DNA from: Pseudomonas sp. SORT22
GTDB lineage: Bacteria; Pseudomonadota; Gammaproteobacteria; Pseudomonadales; Pseudomonadaceae
Reading direction: 5' to 3'
DNA: 64,000 nucleotides
NCBI RefSeq assembly: GCF_018417635.1
Contig: NZ_CP071007.1
Location: 5,518,501 to 5,582,500, forward strand
A program made the position numbers and the translations under genes. Positions 49,564-59,068 of this stretch are shown here, in pieces; position 1 is the stretch's first letter; the number at the start of each line of letters is the position of its first letter. The notes below the pieces were generated by a model. That model was not told where the DNA came from and searched no databases. It worked only from the letters and a program-made list of their open reading frames with translations.

Positions 49564-50139
49564 TCAAGGCTTGTGCGCCGCCATGTCCTTGTCCGTTACC
49601 CGCCAGATCAGCCGCTGGGTGTCGTAGCCTTGCTGGCGCGCCTTGGCCAGCAGGCTTTCGCGCTGCAACGCCGGAATGGTCGGGGTGCGCGAAAGTATCC
49701 ACAGGTACTTGCGATCCGGATTGCCGACCAGCGCGGTCTGGTACTTGTCGTCGACGTAAAGGATCCAGTAGTTGCCCTTGGCGACCCCAGGCAGCAAGGT
49801 CGAGAACCAGTTGTCGAACTCCACCCAGAGCTTGTCTGTCTTGCCCGGCACCTGCGCAGTGGCCGTGCCGCTGGCCTCCTGCCATTCACCTTGCAGGGTC
49901 TGACAGCGGTTGAGCACCCCGACATTACCGTCCGGCTTGAGGTTGTAATGAGCCTCGGACTGGGCGCAGTCGCGCTGGAAGAACATCGGCAGCCGCGCCA
50001 GTTCATACCACTTGCCCTGGTAGCGCTTGAGGTCGACGCTGCCGGCAGTCTTGGGCTCCAGCGAGCCTGCGCCGGTGCTGGCACAGCCGCCGAGGATCAA
50101 CCCGGCGCACAGCGCCAGCAGCAGATGCAACCGCTTCAT
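49564..50139 (-). CDS. blc: Blc-type lipocalin lipoprotein
   Basis: A 191-residue lipoprotein. The lipobox is LILGGC with lipidation at C19. The lipocalin motif GKWYELARLPMFFQRDC (about 43-59) matches bacterial lipocalins, which sit in the outer membrane and bind lipids or lysophospholipids. The start overlaps the stop of the upstream small lipoprotein gene (ATGA), so they are coupled. Confidence 0.92.
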   Translation of the reverse strand: MKRLHLLLALCAGLILGGCASTGAGSLEPKTAGSVDLKRYQGKWYELARLPMFFQRDCAQSEAHYNLKPDGNVGVLNRCQTLQGEWQEASGTATAQVPGKTDKLWVEFDNWFSTLLPGVAKGNYWILYVDDKYQTALVGNPDRKYLWILSRTPTIPALQRESLLAKARQQGYDTQRLIWRVTDKDMAAHKP

Positions 50140-50390
50140 TTGAGGCCCTGCCCGGAATACATCAGCACTTTGTCACCGGCGTACTGGACACTGATAAAGG
50201 TCTTCTGGTCGCCCCAGGTGCAGCTGGACATGCCCAGGGCGCCCGAGCAATCGGTCGGCGCGCCGAGCAGTTTTTCGACCTCGGCCTTGGCCATCCCGGA
50301 CTTGAGCTGTGAATAGTTTTCCTGGTTGATCTTGTTGCACGCAGTGAGGAACACGCACAAGGACAGCAGGGCGAGGGAACGCAACGACAT
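50136..50390 (-). CDS. Small BamE/SmpA-like lipoprotein
   Basis: An 84-residue lipoprotein. The signal peptide MSLRSLALLSLCVFLTAC gives C18 as the lipidation site. The mature part resembles DUF3862/SmpA domains: NYSQLKSGMAKAEVEKLLGAPTDCSG, with two further cysteines. It is in an operon with blc. The function is unknown; a role in outer-membrane envelope upkeep is a guess from the fold. Confidence 0.85.
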   Translation of the reverse strand: MSLRSLALLSLCVFLTACNKINQENYSQLKSGMAKAEVEKLLGAPTDCSGALGMSSCTWGDQKTFISVQYAGDKVLMYSGQGLK

Positions 50391-50624
50391 GAAGGGTCAC
50401 TCCTGGACATGAGGGTGCAGGCGCGGTGGCCTACCGACAGCTTAGAAGGGAAAAAGCTCATCCGGTTCCCGAGCGCCCAGGTTTTGTTGGCGTCAAAGCC
50501 CCGCCATTGGTCGACTGGTGAGTTCTGCGATTAATCTTTTGCCCATAACGGACGACACAGGAAGGCGCTGCGACCGATTGCCGCGCCCCACCCGTTGACC
50601 CGCCTTGTGCAGACAGACCTCGCA

Positions 50625-52517
50625 ATGACAAAAAACCTGAAGTTCAGCCACAAGATTCTGCTCGCCGCCGCCCTGGTGGTCGCTGTCGCCTTCACCTGTT
50701 TCATCCTGTTCAACGATTACCGCCAGCGCCAGACCCTGCGCAGCAACACCGAAGCCTCGATGCAGGAGCTCGGCAGCCTGACCAGCAGCAATATCCAGAC
50801 CTGGCTGCAAAGCCGCATGCAGCTGCTGCAGTCGCTGTCCCAGCAAGTCGCCATCGATGGCGCCAGCAAGGACAGCCTGACCCGCAGCCTGAGCTTGCCG
50901 GTGTACGGCAGCAATTTTTTGCTGACCTACTTCGGTGGCCAGGACGGCTACATGCAGTCGGTGCCGCTGGGCAATCGCGCCGCCGACTACGACCCGCGGG
51001 TGCGCGGCTGGTACAAGGCCGCCACCAGCGCCGGCCAGACCATCATTACCGAGCCGTACATTTCAGCGTCGGCCAACAAGCTGGTGATCACCCTGGCCAC
51101 CCCGGTGCAGCACCAGGGCCGGCTGATCGGCGTCAACGGCGTCGACACCGATCTGGATAGCATCAGCGCGATCATCAACGCGCTGAACTTCGACGGCCAC
51201 GGCCAGGCCTTCATCGTCAACGGCGCGGGCAAGATCCTCGTCCACCCGAAAGCCGACCTGGTGCTGAAGGACCTCAGCGACGCCTACCCGCAAGACACCC
51301 CGCAGGTTGGTAGCGGCCTGAAAGAAGCCGAGCTCAACGGCCACAAGCAGTTCATCACCTTCACCAAGGTCAACGGCGTGGCGTCGGCGGACTGGTACGT
51401 GGCGCTGGAGCTCGACCAGGATTTCGCCTTCGCCATGCTCAGCGAACTGCGCACTTCTGCAGTGGTGGCCACGGTGATTGCCGTGCTGATCATCATCGCC
51501 CTGCTCGGCGTGCTGATTCGTGTGCTGATGGAGCCGCTGCACGTGATGGGCCGGGCCATGCACGACATCGCCGAAGGCGAAGGCGACCTGACCCGGCGCC
51601 TGCGCATTCATGGCCAGGACGAATTCGGTAGCCTCGGCCAATCGTTCAACCGTTTTGTCGAGCGTATTCACGAGTCGATCCGCGAAGTGGCCTCGGCCAC
51701 CGGCCAGGTCAACGAAGTGGCGCTGCGCGTGGTCAGTGCCTCGAACGCCTCGATCCACAATGCCGACCAGCAGTCGAGCCGCACCAGCAGCGTCGCTGCG
51801 GCGATCAACCAGCTCGGCGCCGCTGCCCAGGAAATCGCCCAGAACGCCGCCCTCGCCTCGCAACATTCCAGCGACGCGCGCAACCTGGCAGCGCAGGGCC
51901 AGCAGGTGGTCGAGCAGACCATCGAAGTGATGAACCAACTGTCGGCGAAAATCAGCGACTCGTGCGGCAACATCGAGACGCTCAATGCCAACACGGTGAA
52001 CATCGGCCAGATTCTCGAGGTGATCAGCGGCATTTCCCAGCAGACCAACCTGCTGGCGCTCAACGCCGCCATCGAAGCGGCCCGTGCCGGCGAGGCCGGA
52101 CGCGGCTTTGCCGTGGTGGCCGACGAAGTCCGCAACCTCGCCCACCGCACCCAGGATTCGGCGCAGCAGGTTCAGCGCATCATCGAAGAGCTGCAGGCTG
52201 GTGCTCAGGTGGCGGTCAGCACCATGACCGAAAGCCAGAGCCACAGCCAGCACAGCGTCGGCATCGCCAACCAGGCCGGCGAGCGGCTGGGCAGCGTAAC
52301 CCTGCGTATCGGCGAGATCGACGGCATGAACCAGTCGGTAGCCACCGCCACCGAAGAGCAGACGGCCGTGGTCGAGTCGATCAATGTCGACATCACCGAA
52401 ATCAATACGCTGAATCAGGAAGGGGTAGAGAACCTGCAGGCAACCTTGCGCGCCTGCAATGACCTGGAGAATCAGGCCAATCGTTTGAAGCAGCTGGTGG
52501 GGAGTTTCAGGATCTGA
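50625..52517 (+). CDS. Methyl-accepting chemotaxis protein with amino-acid-type dCACHE sensor
   Basis: A 630-residue inner-membrane chemoreceptor. Helix 1 spans about 11-30; a double-CACHE periplasmic domain follows to about 280; then a second helix, HAMP and the signalling domain ([20 protein letters not shown]). The amino-acid recognition residues of the PctA type are all present at conserved spacing: Y122, R127, W129, Y130, Y145 and D174. The ligand is therefore inferred to be an amino acid. It lies in the hut-fbp interval. The ATG at 50625 ([10 protein letters not shown]) is preferred to an upstream GTG-type start for family length. Confidence 0.93.
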   Translation: MTKNLKFSHKILLAAALVVAVAFTCFILFNDYRQRQTLRSNTEASMQELGSLTSSNIQTWLQSRMQLLQSLSQQVAIDGASKDSLTRSLSLPVYGSNFLLTYFGGQDGYMQSVPLGNRAADYDPRVRGWYKAATSAGQTIITEPYISASANKLVITLATPVQHQGRLIGVNGVDTDLDSISAIINALNFDGHGQAFIVNGAGKILVHPKADLVLKDLSDAYPQDTPQVGSGLKEAELNGHKQFITFTKVNGVASADWYVALELDQDFAFAMLSELRTSAVVATVIAVLIIIALLGVLIRVLMEPLHVMGRAMHDIAEGEGDLTRRLRIHGQDEFGSLGQSFNRFVERIHESIREVASATGQVNEVALRVVSASNASIHNADQQSSRTSSVAAAINQLGAAAQEIAQNAALASQHSSDARNLAAQGQQVVEQTIEVMNQLSAKISDSCGNIETLNANTVNIGQILEVISGISQQTNLLALNAAIEAARAGEAGRGFAVVADEVRNLAHRTQDSAQQVQRIIEELQAGAQVAVSTMTESQSHSQHSVGIANQAGERLGSVTLRIGEIDGMNQSVATATEEQTAVVESINVDITEINTLNQEGVENLQATLRACNDLENQANRLKQLVGSFRI

Positions 52518-52527
52518 CGTGAAGCTG

Positions 52528-52606
52528 ATCGCGGGGCAAGTCGAGTCGTCGCACCGCCGCTCCCACAGGCAATGCAAATCTCTGTGGGAGCTGGCTTGCC
52601 AGCGAT
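52528..52606. repeat. Hybrid REP between the dCACHE receptor and the DUF924 gene
   Basis: ATCGCGGGGCAAG near the left and TGTGGGAGCTGGCTTGCCAGCGAT at the right are of two different REP types, like the copy after hutF. An inner CTCCCACAGgc/CTGTGGGAG pair forms a perfect stem. Confidence 0.65.
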
Positions 52607-52615
52607 GAATTCAAC

Positions 52616-53212
52616 TCAAAACCTCGAGCCTGGCTCCAGCAGAAAATCCATCTCTTCATCGGTACTCGGCCGATTCAGCAACAGATTGCGATGCGGGAAG
52701 CGGCCAAAGCGGGCAATCACCCGCTGGTGCTGCTCGGCGTAGTCAAGGAACCCTTCGAACAAGCGCCGATCGGCATCCGGCTGGGCATCGAGCAGCAACT
52801 GGTAACGCTCGACGCTGATGTTCTGCCAGTCCAGTACCTCGGCATGCTCCAGCACCAACAGGATGAACACCCGCTGGATCGGCAGCAACTGGTAATCCCA
52901 GGCCTTGTCCAGCCCCTGCATCACCAGCACCTGGGCACGTCGGTCGCCATCGAAGGCGCGCGGCGTGTCGCGGTGGATCATGCGCGGCAACTGGTCGAGC
53001 AACAACACCAGGCCAAGCCAGCCCTGCGGGCTTTGCAGCCACTCATCGAGGCCGCCGGCCAGCGCTTGCTCGACCAGCTCGCCGAAGCGCTCACGCGCTT
53101 CGTCGTCGTGGTGCTTGCCGAACCACAAGGTGCTCTTCTCGTCAGCCACATCCTGGGGGCTGGTGCCCCAGCCAAACCACCACTCCAGCAAAGGCTGCCA
53201 AGGTGCGAGCAT
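52616..53212 (-). CDS. DUF924 family protein
   Basis: A 198-residue cytoplasmic alpha-helical protein of DUF924. Key stretches are WWFGWGTSPQDVADEKSTLWFGKHHDDE and GLVLLLDQLPRMIHRDTPRAFDGDRRAQ, strongly conserved in the family. The function is unknown. It starts four bases after the fbp end on the same strand, so it is likely co-transcribed with fbp. Confidence 0.9.
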   Translation of the reverse strand: MLAPWQPLLEWWFGWGTSPQDVADEKSTLWFGKHHDDEARERFGELVEQALAGGLDEWLQSPQGWLGLVLLLDQLPRMIHRDTPRAFDGDRRAQVLVMQGLDKAWDYQLLPIQRVFILLVLEHAEVLDWQNISVERYQLLLDAQPDADRRLFEGFLDYAEQHQRVIARFGRFPHRNLLLNRPSTDEEMDFLLEPGSRF

Positions 53213-53215
53213 GAT

Positions 53216-54226
53216 TTACTCCTTGTGATAACCGGTAACGCGCTCGACTTCCTGCTTGGAGCCGAGGAACACTGCCACGCGCTGGTGCAGGCTCTCTGGC
53301 TGGATGTCGAGGATGCGCTGGCGACCGTCAGTGGAAGCACCGCCGGCCTGTTCGATGATGAAGGACATCGGGTTGGCTTCGTACATCAGACGCAGCTTGC
53401 CCGGCTTGGATGGCTCACGGGCGTCGCGCGGGTACATGAACAGGCCGCCACGGGTCAGGATGCGGTGCACATCGGCAACCATCGAGGCGATCCAGCGCAT
53501 GTTGTAGTTCTTTTTCAGCGGACCGGTTTCACCGGCCAGCAGCTCGCCCACGTAGCGGGTCACCGGCTCTTCCCAGTGGCGCTGGTTGGACATGTTGATG
53601 GCGAATTCGGCGGTGGTTTCCGGCACCTGGATGTTCTCGTGGGTCAGTACGAAACTGCCCAGTTCGCGGTCCAGGGTGAAGCCCTTGACGCCGTTGCCCA
53701 GGGTCAGGATCAGCATGGTTTGCGGGCCGTAGATCGCGTAACCGGCGGCAACCTGCTTGGTGCCTGGCTGCAGGAAGGCCTGCTCGTTGAGGCTCTCGTT
53801 CTGGCTCAGGTATTCGTTCGGGCAGCGCAGTACCGAGAAGATGGTGCCGACCGAGACGTTGACGTCGATGTTCGACGAACCGTCCAGCGGGTCGAAGACC
53901 AGCAGGTAGGCGCCTTTCGGGTATTTGCCCGGGATCTGGTAGGCGTTGTCCATCTCTTCGGAAGCCATGCCGGCCAGGTGACCGCCCCACTCGTTGGCTT
54001 CGAGGAGGATGTCGTTGGAGATCACGTCGAGTTTCTTCTGGACTTCGCCCTGCACGTTCTCGGTGCCCATGCTGCCCAGGACACCGCCCAGCGCGCCTTT
54101 GGAGACGTTGTGGCTGATTTCCTTGCACGCACGCGCCACCACTTCGATCAGGAAGCGCAGATCGGCAGGGGTACTGTTGCTGCGGGTCTGCTCAATCAAA
54201 TAGCGACTCAGGGTAACGCGGGACAT
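53216..54226 (-). CDS. fbp: Fructose-1,6-bisphosphatase class I
   Basis: A 336-residue gluconeogenic enzyme that removes the 1-phosphate of fructose 1,6-bisphosphate. The metal-binding motif [20 protein letters not shown] and the catalytic GGLFMYP-type segment are present. The ATG ([13 protein letters not shown]) gives the usual 336 residues; the longer frame to 54262 has no family support. Confidence 0.97.
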   Translation of the reverse strand: MSRVTLSRYLIEQTRSNSTPADLRFLIEVVARACKEISHNVSKGALGGVLGSMGTENVQGEVQKKLDVISNDILLEANEWGGHLAGMASEEMDNAYQIPGKYPKGAYLLVFDPLDGSSNIDVNVSVGTIFSVLRCPNEYLSQNESLNEQAFLQPGTKQVAAGYAIYGPQTMLILTLGNGVKGFTLDRELGSFVLTHENIQVPETTAEFAINMSNQRHWEEPVTRYVGELLAGETGPLKKNYNMRWIASMVADVHRILTRGGLFMYPRDAREPSKPGKLRLMYEANPMSFIIEQAGGASTDGRQRILDIQPESLHQRVAVFLGSKQEVERVTGYHKE

Positions 54227-54368
54227 GTAAGGCTCCGAAGGAAGGGGGTAATAAAAACCCACGCAGTTTACAGGGAGAGTGAAGCGCTAGCGAGCAATCA
54301 GACACGCTTGGCCGATCAGACGGCACATCGGCCCGAGAGTTCAGCGCTCCCGGGCCGGCCTTTGCAGC

Positions 54369-56819
54369 TTAGTCGAGGGCTTTCCAGATATCCGTGGCGT
54401 ACTCGCGGATGGTCCGGTCCGAAGAGAACCAGCCCATGCGCGCGCTGTTGAGCACTGCCATGCGCCACCACTGCCTGGGCTCGCGCCAGAGCGCTTCGAC
54501 GCGCAATTGCGCTTCCCAGTAGGCATCGAAATCGGCGCACACCAGGAAGCGGTCATAAGCCACCAGCGAGTCGACCAAACCGACATAACGGGCCGGGTCA
54601 TCCGGTGAAAACACCCCGCCACGAATGGCCTGGAGCACGTCGTTGAGCCGATGGGAGGCACCGATCGCGGCACTGGCGCCAAAGTCGCCGCTGCGCTTGC
54701 GCGCCTCCACCTGCTGGGAGGTCAGGCCGAAGATGAACATGTTCTCGGCCCCGACCTGCTCGCACATTTCGACATTGGCGCCGTCCAGGGTGCCGATGGT
54801 CAGCGCGCCATTGAGGCCGAATTTCATGTTGCTGGTGCCCGACGCCTCGTAGCCGGCGGTGGAAATCTGCTCGGACAGATCGGCCGCCGGAATGATGCTC
54901 TCGGCCAGGCTGACGTTGTAGTTGGGCAGGAACACCACCTTGAGCAAGCCGCGCACGGTCGGGTCGTTGTTGACCACCTTGGCGATGTCGTTGCTCAGTT
55001 TGATGATCAGCTTGGCCTGGTGATAGCTGGCGGCGGCCTTGCCGGCGAAGATCTTCACCCGCGGCGCCCAGCCGCTGCCAGGTTCGGCGCGGATGGCCTG
55101 GTACAGGGCCACGGTGTGCAGCAGGTTGAGCAACTGGCGTTTGTACTCATGGATGCGCTTGACCTGCACATCGAACATCGCCTCGGGGTTGAGGGTAATG
55201 CCCAGGCGCTCCTGGACCAGGCTGGCCAGGGCCTTTTTGCTGTGCAGGCGCTGGGCGGCGAACTGCTTGCAGAACGACGCCTTGTCGGCAAACGGCTCAA
55301 GGTCGCGCAGGCGTCCCTGCGGGTCATCGAGCAGGTCGGCGCCGAGGGCCTCGACCAGCATGCCGGTCAGTTGCGGGTTGGCCTGGAACAGCCAACGACG
55401 GAAGGTGATGCCGTTGGTCTTGTTGTTGATTCGCTCGGGGTAGAGCTTGTGCAGTTCGGCAAACACCGTGCTGCGCATCAGCTTTGTGTGCAGCGCCGAT
55501 ACGCCGTTGACACTGTGCGAACCGAGGAACGCCAGGTTGCCCATGCGCACCCGGCGGCCGTTGTCTTCCTCGATCAGCGACACCGCGCGCAGCACGTCGA
55601 AATCGTGGATGCCCTTGGCGCGCAGGGCGTCGATATGAAAGGCGTTGATCAGGTAGATGATCTGCATGTGCCGCGGCAGCATGCGCTCCATCAAACCCAC
55701 CGGCCAGGTTTCCAGGGCTTCGGGCAGCAAAGTATGGTTGGTGTAGGCCAGGGTCTCGACGGTCAGCTGCCAGGCGGTGTCCCAGGGCACTTCGTGCTGG
55801 TCGACCAGCAGGCGCATCAGCTCGGCGACCGCGATCGAGGGGTGGGTGTCGTTGAGCTGGATCGCCGCCTGCTGCGGCAGATTGAGCAGGCTGTCATGCA
55901 TGTTCAGGTGCCGGCGCAGCAGGTCCTGCAGCGAGGCGGAAACAAAGAAGTACTCCTGCCGCAGGCGCAGCTCCTGGCCGGCCTCGGTACTGTCGGCCGG
56001 GTACAGCACCCGCGAGATACTTTCGGCGCGCGCCACTTCGGCGACAGCGCCAAGGTGATCGCCGGCATTGAAGCGCTCCAGGTGTAGTTCTTCCAATGCC
56101 CGCGCCCGCCACAGGCGCAAGGTGTTGACGCTGGCACCGCGCCAGCCGACCACCGGCGTGTCATAGGCCACCGCACGCACCGTCTCGGCCGGCCACCACA
56201 CCTGGCGCTGCTGGCCACTGGCGTCGTGCACGGTCTCGACACTGCCACCAAAGCTGATCGGGTAGATCACCTCGGCCCGCTCGAACTCCCAGGGGTTGCC
56301 GAAATCCAGCCAGTTCTCGGTCTGCTCCTGCTGCCAGCCATCGACTACCGCCTGGCGGAACAGGCCGTGCTCGTAACGAATGCCGTAACCGTGGGCGGCG
56401 ATGCCAAGGGTCGACATGCTCTCCATGAAACACGCCGCCAGACGCCCCAGGCCGCCATTACCCAGCGCCGCATCGGGCTCCAGCAGGCGAATGCGCTCAA
56501 GGTCGACGTTAAGCCCGTCCAGCGCTTCACGGGCAACATCGAGCAGGCCGAGATTGCTCAGGCTGTCGTACAGCAGACGACCGATCAGGAACTCCAGCGA
56601 CAGGTAATACACCCGCTTCTGGCTCTTGCGGTAGATCTGCCGGGTATGGTCCATCCAGTGGTCGACCATGTGATCGCGGGCAGCCAGGGCAATGGCTTCG
56701 AACCAGTCGTGATCGAAGGCATGCTCCGGGTCCTTGCCGACCGCGTAGGTCAATTTATCCAGCACAGCGGTGCGAAAAGCGGCCACCTCTGCGTCACGAG
56801 CGAGTGGTTCCTGAGACAT
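54369..56819 (-). CDS. glgP: Glycogen/alpha-glucan phosphorylase
   Basis: An 816-residue PLP enzyme that releases glucose 1-phosphate from alpha-glucan. The PLP lysine lies in EASGTSNMKFGLNGALTIGTLDGANVE near residue 660. The glucan-binding and phosphate-binding regions, including EYFFVSASLQDLLRR and NDTHPSIAVAELMR, are conserved. Cytoplasmic. It lies divergent from the cysteine-cluster gene. Confidence 0.97.
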   Translation of the reverse strand: MSQEPLARDAEVAAFRTAVLDKLTYAVGKDPEHAFDHDWFEAIALAARDHMVDHWMDHTRQIYRKSQKRVYYLSLEFLIGRLLYDSLSNLGLLDVAREALDGLNVDLERIRLLEPDAALGNGGLGRLAACFMESMSTLGIAAHGYGIRYEHGLFRQAVVDGWQQEQTENWLDFGNPWEFERAEVIYPISFGGSVETVHDASGQQRQVWWPAETVRAVAYDTPVVGWRGASVNTLRLWRARALEELHLERFNAGDHLGAVAEVARAESISRVLYPADSTEAGQELRLRQEYFFVSASLQDLLRRHLNMHDSLLNLPQQAAIQLNDTHPSIAVAELMRLLVDQHEVPWDTAWQLTVETLAYTNHTLLPEALETWPVGLMERMLPRHMQIIYLINAFHIDALRAKGIHDFDVLRAVSLIEEDNGRRVRMGNLAFLGSHSVNGVSALHTKLMRSTVFAELHKLYPERINNKTNGITFRRWLFQANPQLTGMLVEALGADLLDDPQGRLRDLEPFADKASFCKQFAAQRLHSKKALASLVQERLGITLNPEAMFDVQVKRIHEYKRQLLNLLHTVALYQAIRAEPGSGWAPRVKIFAGKAAASYHQAKLIIKLSNDIAKVVNNDPTVRGLLKVVFLPNYNVSLAESIIPAADLSEQISTAGYEASGTSNMKFGLNGALTIGTLDGANVEMCEQVGAENMFIFGLTSQQVEARKRSGDFGASAAIGASHRLNDVLQAIRGGVFSPDDPARYVGLVDSLVAYDRFLVCADFDAYWEAQLRVEALWREPRQWWRMAVLNSARMGWFSSDRTIREYATDIWKALD

Positions 56820-57018
56820 GCGACGTCCTCGGGCAAGTTGACGAATGCGGATGGAGATTTCTCAGCCTAGACCGTTCGACACAGAGGGGAAGCTCTGGTT
56901 CGCGACTTTCTTGCGGCCAGCGGCAAACAAACCCGGAATAAAGCGGCAAATGGTTGTTCACAATTTGATCAACTCCGGTATCATCGCGCGCCCACAAGAC
57001 TCTTCTAGCCTGAGCCCG

Positions 57019-57429
57019 ATGAAACCGACCCTGATTGCCGCCGCCGAAGTCGACCGACTGGAAACCTGGCAGAAGTACCAAAGCCATATGTGCGGAGGCT
57101 GCAACTCGACCTGCTGCACCTTGCCGACGGAAGTGAAAATCAAAGACCTGATCCGCATGGGCGTGGTGGATGAGTTCGAGGTGGGCGAGCCGCCGAAGAA
57201 CATTGCCAAGCGCTTGCAGAAGGACGGGATCATCCAGCGCTTCAACCAGAAGTCGGGGATTTTCACCCTGGCGCAGATGAGCAACGACGATTGCCTGTAC
57301 CTGGACCGTAAAAGTCGCATGTGCACCATTTACGACAAGCGCCCGGACACCTGCCGCAACCATCCACGGATCGGCCCGCGGCCGGGGTATTGCGCATATA
57401 TCCCCAAGCCTGCGGTGCGCTCGCGCTAA
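57019..57429 (+). CDS. YkgJ-family cysteine-cluster protein
   Basis: A 136-residue protein with eight cysteines (C25, C28, C32, C33, C92, C102, C112, C125) in the CxxCxxxCC...C pattern of the YkgJ family, which is thought to bind zinc or an iron-sulfur cluster. The start MKPTLIAAAEVDRLE was chosen because the frame upstream has no conserved sequence. Followed by a short GGGCGTT hairpin at 57448-57476. Confidence 0.9.
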   Translation: MKPTLIAAAEVDRLETWQKYQSHMCGGCNSTCCTLPTEVKIKDLIRMGVVDEFEVGEPPKNIAKRLQKDGIIQRFNQKSGIFTLAQMSNDDCLYLDRKSRMCTIYDKRPDTCRNHPRIGPRPGYCAYIPKPAVRSR

Positions 57430-57447
57430 GCGACGACCACTGATCGG

Positions 57448-57476
57448 AACGCCCGACCGAAGCGAGCTGGGCGTTT
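57448..57476 (+). terminator. Weak terminator after the cysteine-cluster gene
   Basis: AACGCCC and GGGCGTT form a 7-bp stem with a 14-base loop, followed by only TT. It would separate the ykgJ-type gene from the hipBA promoter. Confidence 0.5.
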
Positions 57477-57487
57477 GACGATGACAC

Positions 57488-57539
57488 CATGTTATGTTTA
57501 CCTGACATTAACCAGCTAATGTTATGGATACGTAACATG
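57488..57539. promoter_or_regulatory. Concentric palindromic operator of the hipBA-like pair
   Basis: The inner palindrome ACATTA-ACCAGC-TAATGT (57505-57522) and the outer arms CATGTTA (57488-57494) and TAACATG (57533-57539) share the same centre (57513.5). The outer right arm contains the antitoxin start codon. This fits an autoregulated toxin-antitoxin operator with two repressor dimers. Confidence 0.75.
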
Positions 57540-57788
57540 CAGACCACGCTAATTTCCCAGCGCATCGGGCACAGCATCGGGCAGATGAGAAAACGCCGCG
57601 GCCTGACCAAAGTGCAACTGGCGGAACGTATCGGCATCACTCGGCAGAAGCTCAGTGAGATCGAGCAGGGCTCAAGCACCGTCGCTATCTCGTTTTACAG
57701 CAGAGCATTGAATGCCCTCGGCTGCGACGTCGAGGTCGTGGCAAAGTCCCTGCCGACCCTGGATGAGCTTGAGGACGTGTTCCGGTGA
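57537..57788 (+). CDS. hipB: HipB-like antitoxin, Xre-type HTH
   Basis: An 83-residue DNA-binding protein. The helix-turn-helix is at about 13-50: GQMRKRRGLTKVQLAERIGITRQKLSEIEQG, the standard Xre pattern. It should repress its own promoter and neutralise the downstream kinase. The start at 57537 overlaps the operator; in-frame ATGs at 57519 and 57489 are alternatives with no better ribosome-binding site. The stop overlaps the toxin GTG by four bases. Confidence 0.85.
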   Translation: MQTTLISQRIGHSIGQMRKRRGLTKVQLAERIGITRQKLSEIEQGSSTVAISFYSRALNALGCDVEVVAKSLPTLDELEDVFR

Positions 57789-58993
57789 GCGCGGCAGACG
57801 AGCTGCTGGTGTCAACGCCTCAAGGCGTCAGCGGCAAGATTTACCAGCAGCCAAACGGCGACTACGTCTTTCGCTATAGCGACTCATCCTCGGCCTCGAT
57901 TGCGGTGAGCATGACCATGCCCCCTCGCCGCGACGACTTCGTATCCAGGGACCTTCATCCGATTTTCCAGATGAACCTGCCCGAAGGCTATGTACTGGAG
58001 CAACTGCGCAATCGCCTGGCCAAGGTAGCAACCGTCAACCCGATGCTGCTGCTGGCGATCTCCGGCAGCAACTCGCCTATCGGCCGCGTATTCGTCACCG
58101 CACCAGAAGTGCAGCGCCTGATCGAGCAGCAAGACAACCCGGGCAAAGGCGAACGCCTAAGCGAGATTCTTGCCTGGGACGGTACCGAGGATATTTTCAA
58201 TGAACTGGTCCAGCGCTACATCTTGCGCTCCGGTATTTCTGGCGTGCAGCCCAAAGTGCTGGTGCCGGAACTGGCCGAAGCCCCTTACAAGGCGACCGCC
58301 ACCACCGCTGACCTGATTGTAAAAAGCGGCAAGGGTGAATTCCCCCACCTGGCGATCAACGAGTACCTGTGCATGTCGATTGCCAGCGCAGCCGGAATAA
58401 CCACACCAGAGTTCTACTTGTCCAAGGACAAGCGCATGTTCGTCATGCGCCGCTTCGACCGTGATGCACAGCTGAATCCGCTTGGCTTCGAAGACATGGC
58501 GGTGTTGATGGGCCTGGGTACTGCTGGCAAATACAGTAAAAGCTACGAGCACATCGCCAAAGCCATAGAGGTGTTTACCGCACCGATGGAACAGCTGGAG
58601 AACCTTCAGGCGCTGTTCGACATGGTCGCCTTGAGTTGCATCGTCGGCAACGGCGATGCGCACCTGAAGAACTTCGGCCTGCTGTACAGCACGCCTTACG
58701 CCAATGATGCCGTGCTCGCGCCGGCTTATGACATCGTCAATACCACCGCCTACCTTCCGCGAGACACACTGGCGCTGGACCTCAATGGGCAGAAGTCGCT
58801 TTTTGCCTCACGCCTGACCATTCTCGACTTCGCCAAACGCTGCCGTGTCAGTGACCCCAAAAGCCGCATCCAGGCAATCCTGCAAGCCGTCGAAGGCACA
58901 CTGCTGCATCATCAGGAGCTGACGGAACAAGCACCGGACATAGCTGCTGCCATCCGCGCCAGCGCCGCGCCGTTCGAACAGTCCTTCGGCTGA
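57785..58993 (+). CDS. hipA: HipA-like kinase toxin
   Basis: A 402-residue protein of the HipA kinase family. Seen motifs are SGVQPK (152-157, ATP-loop region), FVMRRFDR (219-226), GNGDAHLKNFG with D291 and N296 (catalytic and metal-binding), and YDIVNT with D316. HipA of E. coli phosphorylates GltX and arrests growth; the target here is unknown. The GTG start overlaps hipB. Flanked by core genes and a terminator, so it looks inserted. Confidence 0.88.
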   Translation: MSAADELLVSTPQGVSGKIYQQPNGDYVFRYSDSSSASIAVSMTMPPRRDDFVSRDLHPIFQMNLPEGYVLEQLRNRLAKVATVNPMLLLAISGSNSPIGRVFVTAPEVQRLIEQQDNPGKGERLSEILAWDGTEDIFNELVQRYILRSGISGVQPKVLVPELAEAPYKATATTADLIVKSGKGEFPHLAINEYLCMSIASAAGITTPEFYLSKDKRMFVMRRFDRDAQLNPLGFEDMAVLMGLGTAGKYSKSYEHIAKAIEVFTAPMEQLENLQALFDMVALSCIVGNGDAHLKNFGLLYSTPYANDAVLAPAYDIVNTTAYLPRDTLALDLNGQKSLFASRLTILDFAKRCRVSDPKSRIQAILQAVEGTLLHHQELTEQAPDIAAAIRASAAPFEQSFG

Positions 58994-59011
58994 TTCACAC
59001 TTTCCGCGCAC

Positions 59012-59048
59012 AAAAAAACGCCCCCGGCCTTGCGACCGGGGGCGTTTT
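59012..59048. terminator. Bidirectional terminator between hipA and typA
   Basis: AAAAACGCCCCCGG and CCGGGGGCGTTTT form a long perfect stem around CCTTGCGA. T-runs occur on both strands, so it ends both convergent transcripts. Confidence 0.9.
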
Positions 59049-59068
59049 CATTCAGCCGGAACTAAGAC

